Source: an uncultured Aquimarina sp. (GTDB lineage Bacteria > Bacteroidota > Bacteroidia > Flavobacteriales > Flavobacteriaceae). Taken from it: 64,000 bases of DNA. Shown one piece after another: positions 18,493-29,000 of the stretch. Below the pieces are notes generated by a model. It saw only the letters and a list, made by a program, of their open reading frames with translations. It did not search any database and had not been told where the DNA came from. The translations under genes were made by a program, and so were the position numbers. Each line of letters begins with the position of its first letter. Within the stretch, counting starts at the first letter, position 1. Location of the stretch: contig NZ_CANLYD010000017.1 in the NCBI RefSeq assembly GCF_947495315.1, positions 62,001 to 126,000 of the forward strand, in the 5' to 3' direction.

Positions 18493-20325
18493 ATGGCAGA
18501 TTACAAAACACCAGGCGTATACATCGAAGAGATAAATACGCTTCCAGCATCAGTAGCTCCTGTAGCCACAGCAGTACCAGCTTTTGTTGGATACACAGAA
18601 AAAGCAATTGTAGATAATGAGACAATTGACCCTTCAACAAGTAGAATTCCAGTAAGAATTACATCTATGCTTGATTTTATAGATCATTTTGGAGGACCTT
18701 TTCAAGAGTATTATGATGTAGCAGTAAGTGATCCCGGCACCGGTGAATCTGATGCTGCTATCAATGTGAGTAGCATAGGAACCAGCCAAACACCTTATCA
18801 TCTTTACTATCAAATTCGAATGTTTTATGCCAATGGAGGCGGTACGTGTTATGTGGTTTCGGTAGGAACTTACAGTGACATTGATGAAACTGATGCAACT
18901 ACTATTCAGGCAGATATCGACTCAATAAGTATCGATCATAGTGCGCTACAAGCAGGGCTTAATGCTTGCGAAGAAATTGATGAGATTACGATACTCACTA
19001 TTCCGGAAGCTATGGAGGTTTCAGATGGTAATCGAAAAACATTGTATGATGCTATGCTTATCCAATGCGATAAATTACAAGATAGATTCGCTGTATTCGA
19101 TGTAGAAGCAGATATAACATCTACAGTTTTTGATGACGGTAACGATTTTAGAAATGATAATATCGGTCCAGATTATTTAAAATACGGGGCAGCCTATTAT
19201 CCATCGTTAGAAACCCAAATAGAATTTTCATTTAGTGATAGAAGTGTTTTAATAAGTGATACTACCACAGGCGCCAATGGTGCTATATGGAATGATCAAG
19301 GATTAGGAGCTATTCATACTGGGCAAACATCAACTGAAGTAGATATTCCTTTTGTAGCATCAGCAACAATAATAATTGAAACTGTTAACATTAGTGATGG
19401 AGATACTTTTTTGATTGGTCCTGAGACGCTGACTGTAGTCGCGGCACCAGGAAACCCTAACGAATTTTCTGCAGGAGCAACCAATAATGATTCTGCGGAG
19501 AATCTAAGAGTAGCGATTAATGCATTAGGAAGTACAGGTGTAACTGCTACTATAGACAATAACATACTTACTCTTTCGGCAATTGCAGATGGAGCAGCAG
19601 GTAATGGGATACCTTTACAATATACCGCTGTTGGAGCCAATATTGGTGCTGTTGTTTCAGGTTCTGAGTTAAGCGGAGGTGTTGATCGATACATAGATAC
19701 GAATCTCTACAATCGAATTATAAAAGAATTAAAAAAACATAAAGTGACCCTATATCCATGTGGTGCTATAGCAGGTATATATGCATCAGTGGATAGGGAT
19801 CGCGGAGTATGGAAAGCACCGGCTAATGTAAGTGTTAATTTGGTCAATGAACCAAGTATAGCAATAACAACCGAAGAGCAAGCGAATTTAAATGTAGATG
19901 CAACTACAGGAAAATCTATCAATGCGATCCGATTATTTAGCGGAAAGGGTACTATTATTTGGGGAGCCAGAACACTAGCAGGAAATGATAATGAATGGAG
20001 ATATGTACCCGTACGTAGGTTTTATAACTTCATGGAAGAATCGATAAAGAAAGCTACAGAGTTTGTCATTTTTGAACCAAACAGCAAACCCACTTGGGTA
20101 CGAACCAAAGCCATGATAGAGAATTTCCTGACAGGACTTTGGAGAGAAGGTGCCTTAGCCGGAGCGAAACCTGAACATGCTTTTTTTGTAAAAATAGGCT
20201 TGGGTGAAACCATGACAGCAATAGACATTTTAGAAGGTAGAATGAATATTGAAATAGGAGTCGCTGCTGTGCGTCCTGCAGAATTTATCATTCTTAAATT
20301 CTCACATAAGTTACAAGAATCATAA
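18493..20325 (+). CDS. contractile sheath protein 1 (Afp2-4/Pvc2-4-like) with an inserted domain
   Basis: The protein is 610 residues. The N-terminus YKTPGVYIEEINTLPASVAPV and the C-terminal block SINAIRLFSGKGTIIWGARTL...NDNEWRYVPVRR...ESIKKATEFVIFEPN are classic tail-sheath signatures. It is about 130 residues longer than sheath 2. The excess lies at about residues 285-390 as a separate beta domain (SDGDTFLIGPETLTVVAAP ... ENLRVAINALGST ... LTLSAIADGAAGN) of a kind known from phage tail proteins. It likely faces outward on the sheath (inference). The C-terminal 230 residues are nearly identical to those of the following sheath gene. Confidence 0.95.
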   Translation: MADYKTPGVYIEEINTLPASVAPVATAVPAFVGYTEKAIVDNETIDPSTSRIPVRITSMLDFIDHFGGPFQEYYDVAVSDPGTGESDAAINVSSIGTSQTPYHLYYQIRMFYANGGGTCYVVSVGTYSDIDETDATTIQADIDSISIDHSALQAGLNACEEIDEITILTIPEAMEVSDGNRKTLYDAMLIQCDKLQDRFAVFDVEADITSTVFDDGNDFRNDNIGPDYLKYGAAYYPSLETQIEFSFSDRSVLISDTTTGANGAIWNDQGLGAIHTGQTSTEVDIPFVASATIIIETVNISDGDTFLIGPETLTVVAAPGNPNEFSAGATNNDSAENLRVAINALGSTGVTATIDNNILTLSAIADGAAGNGIPLQYTAVGANIGAVVSGSELSGGVDRYIDTNLYNRIIKELKKHKVTLYPCGAIAGIYASVDRDRGVWKAPANVSVNLVNEPSIAITTEEQANLNVDATTGKSINAIRLFSGKGTIIWGARTLAGNDNEWRYVPVRRFYNFMEESIKKATEFVIFEPNSKPTWVRTKAMIENFLTGLWREGALAGAKPEHAFFVKIGLGETMTAIDILEGRMNIEIGVAAVRPAEFIILKFSHKLQES

Positions 20326-20351
20326 TACATAATCTTTAAAAAATATAAGTT

Positions 20352-21785
20352 ATGCCAACATATAATACACCAGGAGTCTATATAGAAGAGATTTCAACAC
20401 TGCCAGCCTCCATTGCACCAGTTGCAACCGCAATACCAGCATTTATCGGTTATACTAAATTGACTGCTGATGAAGATGGAGTTGATCTAAAGTTTAAACC
20501 TCAAAGAATAACTTCTATGCTAGAATACGTAGAATTATTTGGAGGAGCAAAGAATGATGCGATCGCAGTTTCGATTGTAGATACTTATAACGTAGATGAT
20601 GATTTATTAACCAGAGAATATAGTGCAACGGCTACAGCATCTGATTATATTCTGTATCATAGTTTAAGTCTATATTTTGCTAATGGAGGAGGACCTTGTT
20701 ATATCGTCTCAGTAGGAAGTGATAATGATCCGGTAATTGTCGGAGATGGCTCTGTGAGTTCTATTGCAGGAGGGTTAACTGGCGGTATCTCTGCTATTGA
20801 GAAAGTTGATGAACCCACTTTAATAGTTTTTCCAGAAGCAAGTAAACTTTCTAGTCAGAGTAACTATGGTTCTGTAGTAGTAGCTGCATTAATATCATGT
20901 GCTAAGGTGCAAGATCGGTTTACTATTGCCGATTATCACGGCGATATTACAGATAATGCGGATGTATTAAATTACCGTTCTGAATTAGGTATGAATAATC
21001 TAAAGTATGGAGCCAGTTATGGCCCGGAGTTAAAGACTACTTTAAATTATGGGTATGACAATACTACAGTAACAGTGACACATACTAATAGCGGTGGGAC
21101 AGCTCCACCAGCTCCAGAATTTAATGCAGTAGCTATAGATGATATAAATACAGCTAACCCTAGTGCATATCGATCTATTATTGCGGCAATAGGAAAAGTA
21201 TATATAGATCTTCCAGCTTCTCCAGCAGTTGCCGGGGCATATGCAAGAGTAGATGCAGACAGAGGTGTTTGGAAAGCACCGGCAAATGTTGGGTTGAACT
21301 CTGTTTTAGCACCTACGGTAATGGTTACCAATGAAATGCAAGATAACCTTAATGTTGATCCGTCTACAGGTAAATCTATTAATGCGATCCGAACTTTTTC
21401 TGGTAAGGGTATTCTGATTTGGGGAGCCAGAACATTAGCTGGTAATGACAATGAGTGGCGATATGTTCCTGTGAGAAGGTTATACATTTTTGTAGAAGAA
21501 TCTATTAAGAAAGCAACAGAATTTGTCGTTTTTGAACCCAATAGTAAATTAACCTGGGTACGAACAAAAGCTATGATCGAAAATTTCCTTACAGGATTAT
21601 GGAGAGATGGAGCACTAGCTGGAGCAAAACCTGAACAAGCATTCTTTGTGAAAGTAGGTTTAGGAGAAACTATGACTGCACAAGATATTTTAGAAGGAAG
21701 AATGAATGTAGAGATTGGGTTAGCAGCTGTTAGACCAGCAGAATTCATCATCCTTAAGTTTTCTCATAAACTTCAAGAATCTTAA
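20352..21785 (+). CDS. contractile sheath protein 2
   Basis: The protein is 477 residues. It shares the N-terminal TPGVYIEEISTLPASIAPV motif and the conserved C-terminal sheath domain (INAIRTFSGKGILIWGARTLAGNDNEWRYVPVRR, ending FIILKFSHKLQES) with sheath 1, but lacks the inserted domain. Two or three sheath paralogues are normal in eCIS; one usually forms the bulk of the tube and another sits next to the baseplate. The paralogue without decoration could be either. The protein forms the contractile outer cylinder that drives the inner tube forward. Confidence 0.95.
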   Translation: MPTYNTPGVYIEEISTLPASIAPVATAIPAFIGYTKLTADEDGVDLKFKPQRITSMLEYVELFGGAKNDAIAVSIVDTYNVDDDLLTREYSATATASDYILYHSLSLYFANGGGPCYIVSVGSDNDPVIVGDGSVSSIAGGLTGGISAIEKVDEPTLIVFPEASKLSSQSNYGSVVVAALISCAKVQDRFTIADYHGDITDNADVLNYRSELGMNNLKYGASYGPELKTTLNYGYDNTTVTVTHTNSGGTAPPAPEFNAVAIDDINTANPSAYRSIIAAIGKVYIDLPASPAVAGAYARVDADRGVWKAPANVGLNSVLAPTVMVTNEMQDNLNVDPSTGKSINAIRTFSGKGILIWGARTLAGNDNEWRYVPVRRLYIFVEESIKKATEFVVFEPNSKLTWVRTKAMIENFLTGLWRDGALAGAKPEQAFFVKVGLGETMTAQDILEGRMNVEIGLAAVRPAEFIILKFSHKLQES

Positions 21786-21831
21786 TTCACATAAAATAAT
21801 CATATAAAATTAACTTTTAAAAATACATATT

Positions 21832-22266
21832 ATGGCAATTAATTATCCCGTTTCGGTTTTTCATTTTCAGGTAGAATGGGGCGGAACACGTATTGGATTT
21901 ACAGAAGTATCTGGTTTAACTGTAGAATTACAATCTATAGATTATAGAGAAGGTAATGCAGCAGAATATCAAGTAACAAAAATGCCGGGTATACCACAAT
22001 TCTCTAACATTACGCTAAAAAGAGGAATGTTTAGAGATGATAACGAATTCTTTCAATGGCTTAATACAGTTTCTCTTAATTCTATTGATAGAAGAGATAT
22101 TACAGTGAGTCTATTAAACGAAGATCATGAGCCAGTTACTGTTTGGAAAATAAAATCAGCATGGCCGTGTAAAGTAGAAGGTCCATCTCTTAATTCTACT
22201 GGTAACGAAGTATCGGTAGAAACTATAGAGTTATGTCATGAAGGTCTTAATATAGAATTTGTATAG
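21832..22266 (+). CDS. inner tube protein 1 (Afp1/5-like, Hcp/T4 gp19 fold)
   Basis: The protein is 144 residues. The hallmarks are YPVSVFHFQVEWGGTRIGFTEVSGL at the N-terminus, the loop EYQVTKMPGIPQFSNITLKRGMF, and the C-terminal WKIKSAWPCKVEGPSLNSTGNEVSVETIEL. These fit the phage tail region family of tube proteins. Hexameric rings of this protein stack into the inner tube that carries cargo. A second tube gene follows after 5 bases, matching the two tube paralogues of other eCIS. Confidence 0.95.
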   Translation: MAINYPVSVFHFQVEWGGTRIGFTEVSGLTVELQSIDYREGNAAEYQVTKMPGIPQFSNITLKRGMFRDDNEFFQWLNTVSLNSIDRRDITVSLLNEDHEPVTVWKIKSAWPCKVEGPSLNSTGNEVSVETIELCHEGLNIEFV

Positions 22267-22271
22267 AAATT

Positions 22272-22721
22272 ATGGCTGATTACTATCCACCAGTCGGTTT
22301 TCATTTTCGTGTTGATATTGATGGAATTACTTCAGATGGAATCGATATTCGTTTTCAAGAGGTATCTGGATTAAATGCAAGTGTTGGTGAATTCACCTAT
22401 AATGAAGGAGGAGAAAATCGATTCGTTCACCGGTTAGCAGATCGTGTTACATATGAAAAGCTTATTCTAAAAAGAGGCTTATTAATAGGGTCAAAACTAA
22501 TAGCCTGGTTTAAAGATGCAGTAGAGTCCTTTTCATTCGATCCTAAGGACGTAATGGTCACCTTGCTAAATGCAGACCATGAGCCATTAGAATCCTGGAG
22601 TTTTGTGAAAGCATATCCAGTAAAGTGGTCCGTATCCAGTTTTAATGCACAACAAAACGAAATTGTTATTGAAACGATCGAATTAAGCTTTCAATATTTT
22701 AGAAGATTAGAAGCAAGTTAA
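22272..22721 (+). CDS. inner tube protein 2 (tube initiator-like)
   Basis: The protein is 149 residues. It has the same tube fold as the gene before it: YYPPVGFHFRVDIDG, RFQEVSGLNASVGEFTYNEGG, YEKLILKRGLL, and C-terminal WSFVKAYPVKWSVSSFNAQQNEIVIETIELSFQYF. It is clearly diverged from tube 1. In Afp/PVC the second tube paralogue forms the first ring on the baseplate hub, and gene order fits that here, just upstream of the DUF5908 and LysM hub genes. The exact ring position is inferred. Confidence 0.93.
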   Translation: MADYYPPVGFHFRVDIDGITSDGIDIRFQEVSGLNASVGEFTYNEGGENRFVHRLADRVTYEKLILKRGLLIGSKLIAWFKDAVESFSFDPKDVMVTLLNADHEPLESWSFVKAYPVKWSVSSFNAQQNEIVIETIELSFQYFRRLEAS

Positions 22722-22732
22722 ATACAATCATT

Positions 22733-22903
22733 ATGCCAGTCGAAATAAAAGAATTAATCATTAGAACTACTATTGATAATCAAAATGAACCTGAAAGGAA
22801 TAGCTCTTCAAGTGAAGACTGCGCTACTCCTTCACCTTCTGAGAGTAATCAGATACAGCTAGATGAAGTGTTACGAATGATGAAAAATAAAAACGAGAGA
22901 TAA
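22733..22903 (+). CDS. DUF5908 small eCIS protein (Afp6/Pvc6 position)
   Basis: This 56-residue gene starts at the ATG at 22733, 11 bases after the tube 2 stop, and its TAA shares one base with the ATG of the LysM gene. The N-terminus MPVEIKELIIRTTID is the DUF5908 hallmark. A Ser/Glu-rich linker and a C-terminal helix (IQLDEVLRMMKNK) follow. The same small gene sits between tube and LysM genes in other eCIS loci. Its role in the particle is not established. Confidence 0.85.
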   Translation: MPVEIKELIIRTTIDNQNEPERNSSSSEDCATPSPSESNQIQLDEVLRMMKNKNER

Positions 22904-23613
22904 TGGGATTGTTAGATGGCATATTATTAAAGATGATGATCTTTTCTTTTCATGCAGATGATAATGGATTGCCTAAAGGTATTCCTATACCATATCCTGT
23001 GATGTATAATCCAGAAAAATTCTCTAAAAATGTTTCGGTAAACTATCAATCACAATGCGTACCTGGAGACAATGGTCAGGAACAGAGTTATCATAGTAAT
23101 CAGAGTGGCGAAGTAACTTTCGAGTTCTTTTTTGATGCCACAGGAACGTCGATAAATTCTATAAATGGAGAAGTAGCAAAAGCCATAGGAGGAGTCGATC
23201 TGGAAATAGAATTGTTTTTAGAATTGATGAATCCGGATCCCGAAGAGCACAAACCCAGAGTTTTAACTTTGGTTTGGGGTACATTCATTTTTAATTGCAA
23301 ATTAAAAAGTGCCCAAGTAAATTATACGCTATTCAGTTCTATAGGAAGACCCTTAAGAGCAACGGTCACTGCAACATTTATTGGACATGAATTTAGAATA
23401 CTTCGCGCAGCACTTAGTAAGCTGTTTTCATCTGATTTAACTAAAGTACATATTGTAAAGGCAGGAGAAACCCTTCCTTTAATTGCTAATAAAGTATATG
23501 GCAATCCATCATATTATATCCAGATAGCAAAAGCAAACAACTTATTGAATTTTAGAAATATCAAACCAGGACAAGAAATAATATTACCACCTGTCGAAAA
23601 ACAAAATAATTAA
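22903..23613 (+). CDS. eCIS hub/baseplate protein with C-terminal LysM (Afp7/Pvc7-like)
   Basis: The protein is 236 residues. The N-terminal 175 residues form a beta-rich domain (IPYPVMYNPEKFSKNVSVNYQ; EVTFEFFFDATG; FNCKLKSAQVNYTLFSSIGRPLRATVTATFIG) like the T4 gp53-type baseplate protein. The C-terminal 45 residues are a LysM module (VHIVKAGETLPLIANKVYGN...NNLLNFRNIKPGQEIILPP). The family links the central spike to the tube and baseplate. It ends directly against the ATG of the VgrG-like gene, supporting tight coupling. Confidence 0.92.
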   Translation: MGLLDGILLKMMIFSFHADDNGLPKGIPIPYPVMYNPEKFSKNVSVNYQSQCVPGDNGQEQSYHSNQSGEVTFEFFFDATGTSINSINGEVAKAIGGVDLEIELFLELMNPDPEEHKPRVLTLVWGTFIFNCKLKSAQVNYTLFSSIGRPLRATVTATFIGHEFRILRAALSKLFSSDLTKVHIVKAGETLPLIANKVYGNPSYYIQIAKANNLLNFRNIKPGQEIILPPVEKQNN

Positions 23614-25365
23614 ATGGCATTAATTGATCTAAATACTCCACAGGGTACCGAGTTAGCGACGTATAGAATTCTAGTAGATGGGACTGAGTTAGAAGGAGCA
23701 TTTACCGTAAGAAGTATTGCTACTACTAAAGCCATCAATAAGATTCCGACCGCTCATATAGAACTACTTGATGGTAATGTTGCTACAGCAGATTTTACAT
23801 CCAGCAATGAAGATATCCTAATTCCGGGAAATGAAATGGAGATAAAAATGGGATATCAGGGAGATGAAGAAACTGTTTTTAAAGGAATTATTATAAAACA
23901 TGGAATTAAAACGGTAGGAACTAATGCCAACTCATTATTAATAATTGAAGCCAAGGATCTTGCAATAAAAACCACTGTAGGGAGGAAAAATAGATATTTT
24001 TCTGAAGTTACCGATAGTGAGATGATAGAAACAATTTTAGGAGATTATAGTGATATATCAATAGAAATAGAAGCAACTACTAATACTCAAGAGCAAATGG
24101 TTCAATATTATTGTTCCGATTGGGATTTTTTAGTTACACGAGCAGAGGCAAACGGACATCTTATCACGGTAGATGATGCTACCATAAAAACCGGGGCTCC
24201 TGATTACGCTCAAGAACCGGTAGCGAGTTTAGCATATGGTCATAATATTTTAGAATTTGATTTCGAAATGGATGCGAGAAATCAGTTCTCAACAATCGAA
24301 ACAAGATCTTGGGATATCAGTAATCAAGAAGTAATAACGAGTAGTAATCAACCCCAAAATATAACAGAATTAGGAAATATAACATCTTCGGACCTTTCGG
24401 ATACCATAGGGTTAAATCCTTTAAATTTTCAACATACAGGTTTGTTAAACCCAGAAGAATTACAGTCCTGGACGAATGCAAGAATGCTTAGAAGTCAATT
24501 GTCAAAAATCATGGGAAGGATTAAAATTTTGGGAAATAATGAAATTAAGCCCGGAAACTTAATAACCATTGATGGATTAGGTGAGCGCTTTAGCGGAACA
24601 GCTTTCGTGGCCAGTGTAAGTCATTCTTTTGCATCTAATTGGAATACACATTTACAGATAGGGTTAAGTCAAAAATTTTTAACCGAATGCTATGATGATG
24701 TACAGGCAATTCCATCTTCATCATTATTACCTGCTATTAGTGGTTTGCATATAGCTAAAGTGAGTGCTATTCATGACGACCCTTTAGGAGAAAATCGAAT
24801 CAAAATAAAATTACCACTTATAAGTACAGAAGAAGAAGGAACATGGGCGAGGATAGCAACGTTGGATGCTGGTGAGAATAGAGGAAGTTTCTTTCTACCT
24901 GAAATTGATGATGAGGTTATCGTTGGTTTTTTGAATGATGATCCCAGGAATCCAATAATAATCGGAATGTTACATAGCAGTGCTAAAACTCCTCCCTTTG
25001 AGGCAACAGAAGAGAATGACGAAAAAGGAATTGTTACCAGAAGTGAAATGAAATTGGTTTTTGATGATGGTAAAAATCATATTCTTTTAGAAACCCCAAA
25101 TGGAAATAAAATTTTACTATCCGAAGATGAAGCTGCCATTCAAATAGAGGACGAAAATGGTCATAAAGTAACACTGGATGGTGATGGGATTTTATTAGAT
25201 AGTAAAGGAGATGTAAACATAAAAGCTAGTGGAGATGTAAATATTGAAGGAGCCAATATAAATATTAAGGCACAATCTGCTTTTAAAGCAGAAGGATCTT
25301 CAGGAGCAGAAGTATCTTCAAGTGCTTCAACGACAATAAAAGGTTCAATAGTTCAAATAAATTAA
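23614..25365 (+). CDS. VgrG-like central spike protein (Afp8/Pvc8-like)
   Basis: The protein is 583 residues. Residues 1-350 resemble the gp27 hub part (LEGAFTVRSIATTKAINKIPTAHIELLDGN; QYYCSDWDFLVTRAEANGHLI; a phage late control D-like region). Residues about 375-450 resemble the gp5 OB domain (AKVSAIHDDPLGENRIKIKLPLI ... RGSFFLPEIDDEVIVGFLNDDPRNPIIIGML). A beta-helix needle at the C-terminus carries a repeating VNIKASGDVNIEGANINIKAQ pattern. It forms the trimeric spike at the tip of the tube. No effector domain is fused to the end. The PAAR gene starts on the last base of its stop codon. Confidence 0.95.
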   Translation: MALIDLNTPQGTELATYRILVDGTELEGAFTVRSIATTKAINKIPTAHIELLDGNVATADFTSSNEDILIPGNEMEIKMGYQGDEETVFKGIIIKHGIKTVGTNANSLLIIEAKDLAIKTTVGRKNRYFSEVTDSEMIETILGDYSDISIEIEATTNTQEQMVQYYCSDWDFLVTRAEANGHLITVDDATIKTGAPDYAQEPVASLAYGHNILEFDFEMDARNQFSTIETRSWDISNQEVITSSNQPQNITELGNITSSDLSDTIGLNPLNFQHTGLLNPEELQSWTNARMLRSQLSKIMGRIKILGNNEIKPGNLITIDGLGERFSGTAFVASVSHSFASNWNTHLQIGLSQKFLTECYDDVQAIPSSSLLPAISGLHIAKVSAIHDDPLGENRIKIKLPLISTEEEGTWARIATLDAGENRGSFFLPEIDDEVIVGFLNDDPRNPIIIGMLHSSAKTPPFEATEENDEKGIVTRSEMKLVFDDGKNHILLETPNGNKILLSEDEAAIQIEDENGHKVTLDGDGILLDSKGDVNIKASGDVNIEGANINIKAQSAFKAEGSSGAEVSSSASTTIKGSIVQIN

Positions 25366-25649
25366 TGATTATGGCAGCAGCAGCAAGAATATTAGATACT
25401 ACTAATCACGGAGGAACGATTATCGGTCCTGGAGAACCTACAGTATTAATAGGTGGTATGCCAGCTGCAGTACTTGGTGACAACCACGCTTGTGTACTAC
25501 CACCAGTTTCACACCAACCCACAGTGTCCCCTTTTCCTATGGGGAGTACAACAGTTTTAATAGGTGGTAAACCTGCAATTAGAGTTGGTGATGCATGTAT
25601 CTGCGGAGCTTCTGCAGTGGTAGGAGAGCCAACAGTTTTAATAGGATAA
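25365..25649 (+). CDS. PAAR-repeat spike tip protein (Afp10/Pvc10-like)
   Basis: The protein is 94 residues. It has typical PAAR pattern elements: TTNHGGTIIGPGEPTVLIGGMPAAVLGDNHACVLPP and STTVLIGGKPAIRVGDACICG...GEPTVLIG, with His and Cys placed to bind the tip metal. An ATG six bases downstream is an equally good start. PAAR proteins sharpen the VgrG needle and may carry effectors; this one has no extension. It lies between the VgrG-like and gp25 genes. Confidence 0.95.
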   Translation: MIMAAAARILDTTNHGGTIIGPGEPTVLIGGMPAAVLGDNHACVLPPVSHQPTVSPFPMGSTTVLIGGKPAIRVGDACICGASAVVGEPTVLIG

Positions 25650-25652
25650 ATT

Positions 25653-26087
25653 ATGACTAAAGAAAATAACAATACAATTGATAATAAAGGATTTCTCGGA
25701 AGAGGATGGAAATTCCCTGTTCAATTTACCAGAGGCAATGACAGTGTCTCATTGGTACAACATGAAGAAGACATAAAAGAAAGTCTCATTATTCTGTTAA
25801 CCACGATTAGAGGAAGTAGACTTTTGCGACCTAGTTATGGAACAAGTGTTAGAACTTTGATTTTTGAACCCCTTGATACTAATACAGCCACATATATTTC
25901 AGAAGAAATTAAGAAATCAATTTTAATACATGAACCAAGGGTTTTTGTAGATAAAGTTGAAGCAGTTCAGGAATCGTTAAATGGTACTTTACAAGTGTCC
26001 ATTGATTATACTATTATTTCTAGTAATACCAGATCCAATTTGGTATTTCCATTCTATTTAAATGAAGGAACAAACATTATAAAATGA
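25653..26087 (+). CDS. gp25-like baseplate wedge protein (Afp9/Pvc9-like)
   Basis: The protein is 144 residues with the gpW/gp25 pattern: FLGRGWKFPVQFTRG at the start, HEEDIKESLIILLTTIRGSRLLRPSYGTSVRTLIFEPLD in the middle, and SEEIKKSILIHEPRVFVDKVE after. The E-S-L-I-ILL-T-RG-R core starts sheath assembly on the baseplate in phages and T6SS. The last 4 bases overlap the next baseplate gene (ATGA). Confidence 0.95.
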   Translation: MTKENNNTIDNKGFLGRGWKFPVQFTRGNDSVSLVQHEEDIKESLIILLTTIRGSRLLRPSYGTSVRTLIFEPLDTNTATYISEEIKKSILIHEPRVFVDKVEAVQESLNGTLQVSIDYTIISSNTRSNLVFPFYLNEGTNIIK

Positions 26088-29000
26088 GCGAGAACTGTTT
26101 ACATAGTAACCCACTGAGAAGAGATGGCACTAGCCAACAGCAACGAACGTTAAATACGTTGCTTCCGTCTTATGTTGCAGTCGATGAAAGAAGCATGAAA
26201 GATGTGATGGAATTTATTCACGCTTTTGGAGAAGAAATCCGATTTTATGATGACACGAATGCGATAGATGGTCATTGGGCGGATTTCTTTAAAATTACAG
26301 ACGAGGACTGGGCTTCTTTTTCATTAGAAGCATATTTGGAGCAATTAAAAATTGATCAATTTACAAAACCACATTTAGCGCTTTTCTTTGGTTTCTTATA
26401 CATGTTTAAGATTGTTCAGGAGGACATAAATACAATTACAGAGAGACATCTGGATTTTTATTATAAAGAAGTATTACAATTAGAAGAGAAAGCTGCAGAA
26501 CCAGATAAGGTTTCTATCATTTTCGAACTAGCTAAGCACGTGGAGAGTCATTTGCTAAAAGCAGGAACTGCATTAAAGGCTGGGAAAGATAATACAGGGG
26601 CAAATGTGACTTATAAGCTTAATGAAGATACTGTAATTAATAAAGCACAAGTAGCAGAGATTAAAGCACAATTCACAAATTTAGCAGACCAATGGGCAAG
26701 TGAATCAAGGTATCCAACAACTAATCATAGAGTTTATAGTTCACCAATAGCAAACTCTGCGGATGGTCTGGGAGCAGAAATCGAAACTGAAGAAAAAGAT
26801 TGGAGAGTGTTTGGACGACCTTTATTTGTAGATAATGAAGACAATCCTACGGGTTTAAAAATTGCCGATAGAAAACAAGGAGAAATTGGTTTCGCTATTG
26901 CCAGCCCAATTCTGTTTTTAGCAGAAGGACAAAGAAAAATTGATTTGGAGGTAGTTATAGATTTTAAAGGTGATGAAAATAATGAAATAGATATTCAAAA
27001 TAAGATTCAGATATTGTTATCTGGGAAAGAAGAATGGATTGAAACAATGTTTCTACCAGGTGATAAAGCTATCATAAAATTTATTGATGGAGTATGGAAA
27101 ATGATGATCACAACACATTTAAAAGTTGATCAACCAGCTGTTTTAGCTTATAATAATGAAGTCTATGAAGAAAATATCAATACAAAATGGCCTGTCCTCA
27201 AGTTACTTATTAACTCAGAAGATCCCACAGAAGAATCACTTTATAAAGAACTGATTAATGTTTCAGTAGACACTATAAATCTTACTGTAGAAATTGATGG
27301 AGAAATAGATAATATACCAGGTGTTCAAAATTTTATTGCTCAAAACGACCAGTCAGTTTTAGATCCTACTAAACCTTTACAAATATTTGGAGGTCAACCT
27401 CATTTAGGAAGTAAATTTTATATAGGTTCTAAAGAAGTTTTTCAAAAGAAGTTAGACTACATCTCTTTAAAATTTCAATGGGTAGATTTACCTCAAGACG
27501 CGGCAGGTTTTAGTGATTATTATTTGCATTATCATTATCCAGGAGTAACTAATAGTAGAAATAATTCTACTTTTAAAATAAAAACCGAAGTATTAACAAA
27601 AAAAGAATGGGAAACAGTTTCTAGTGACGCACAACTTTTTACAGATGCTAGTGGTACAGATATTACAGATAATACACTATTACCATCTTCAGAATCAAAA
27701 AGTAAAATCACTAATTCTGAAATTAATTTAAGTAAAATTAATAGATACCCTGAAATCGAAGATTTCGAGGAATTTGATGCTAGTCTAACCAAGGGCTTTA
27801 TGCGATTTTCATTAAAGGGAACGGAATTCGGACATAAAGATTTTCAAAACTCTTACTCTTATCATGCCATTAAAATAGCCAATGGTTTTGATTGGACCTT
27901 ACCAAATCCACCTTATGTTCCGACAATTGAAGGACTCTCTATTTATTATAAATCAAGTGTAGAGTTTAATCTTAATAATCCTGTTTCTAATGAAGTCGAA
28001 CAATTTTTTCATTTAGAGCCTTTTGGTAATTATGAGGTAGTTAAAACGAAAGTTTCCAAAACCATATTTCCTACAATTGAAGAAGAAGGTAATTTATTTA
28101 TAGGATTAGAAAACTTAAACTCTCCACAAACACTTTCATTATTAATTCAGGTAGCCGAAGGAAGCGCAAATCCTAAAAAAGAAAAGCAAGAAGTAACATG
28201 GTATTATTTATCAGAGAATAATTGGCTACCATTTGACCAATATACCTTATTGAGTGATGGCACCAATGGTTTGCTCACTTCCGGAATTATTAAATTAGAT
28301 ATTCAGCGTACTATTTCTATTGGTAATTCTCGATTATCTCCAGATTTATATTGGCTAAAGGCTAGTGTAGCTAAATATTCTGATGCAGTTTGTGATATTA
28401 TTGATATAAAAGCACAGGCAATTAGTGCTTCTTTTGTAGATCAGGATAATGATCCAAAATTTCTTGAGAATGCATTAGAAGCTGGAACCATTTCTAAGCT
28501 TCTTGATGCAGATGCCTCTGTCAAAAAAATAGAACAACCTTATGCTTCTTCTGATGGTAAACCACCAGAAAAAGAAAAAGCATTTTATACAAGAGTTAGT
28601 GAACGTTTACGACATAAAAACAGAGCAATTACCATTTGGGATTATGAACATTTAATCTTAGAGGAATTTCCAAAAGTTTATAAAGTAAAATGTGTGAATC
28701 ATACAAGTTTTGATGGCACCATAACAGATTATAGTGAGACAGCACCTGGACATGTTTCTGTAGTTGTCATCGCTAATGTTCAGAATAAAAATGCAGTTGA
28801 TCCATTACGTCCATTGGCTAGTTTAGACCAACTTAGTGAGATTGCATCTTTTATAGATAAGATAAAACCTCCTTGTGTAATACTGCATGTGAAGAACCCA
28901 ATTTATGAAGAAATAAAAGTAGATTTTAAAGTGAAATTTAATCAGGGAATTGACGCAGGCTATTACATATCTAAATTAGTAGAAGAAATTAGACATTTCC

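Noticed and set aside
21047..21751. 234-aa minus-strand open frame inside sheath 2
   Set aside because: The plus-strand sheath is a strong family match over its whole length; the antisense frame has no recognisable domain.
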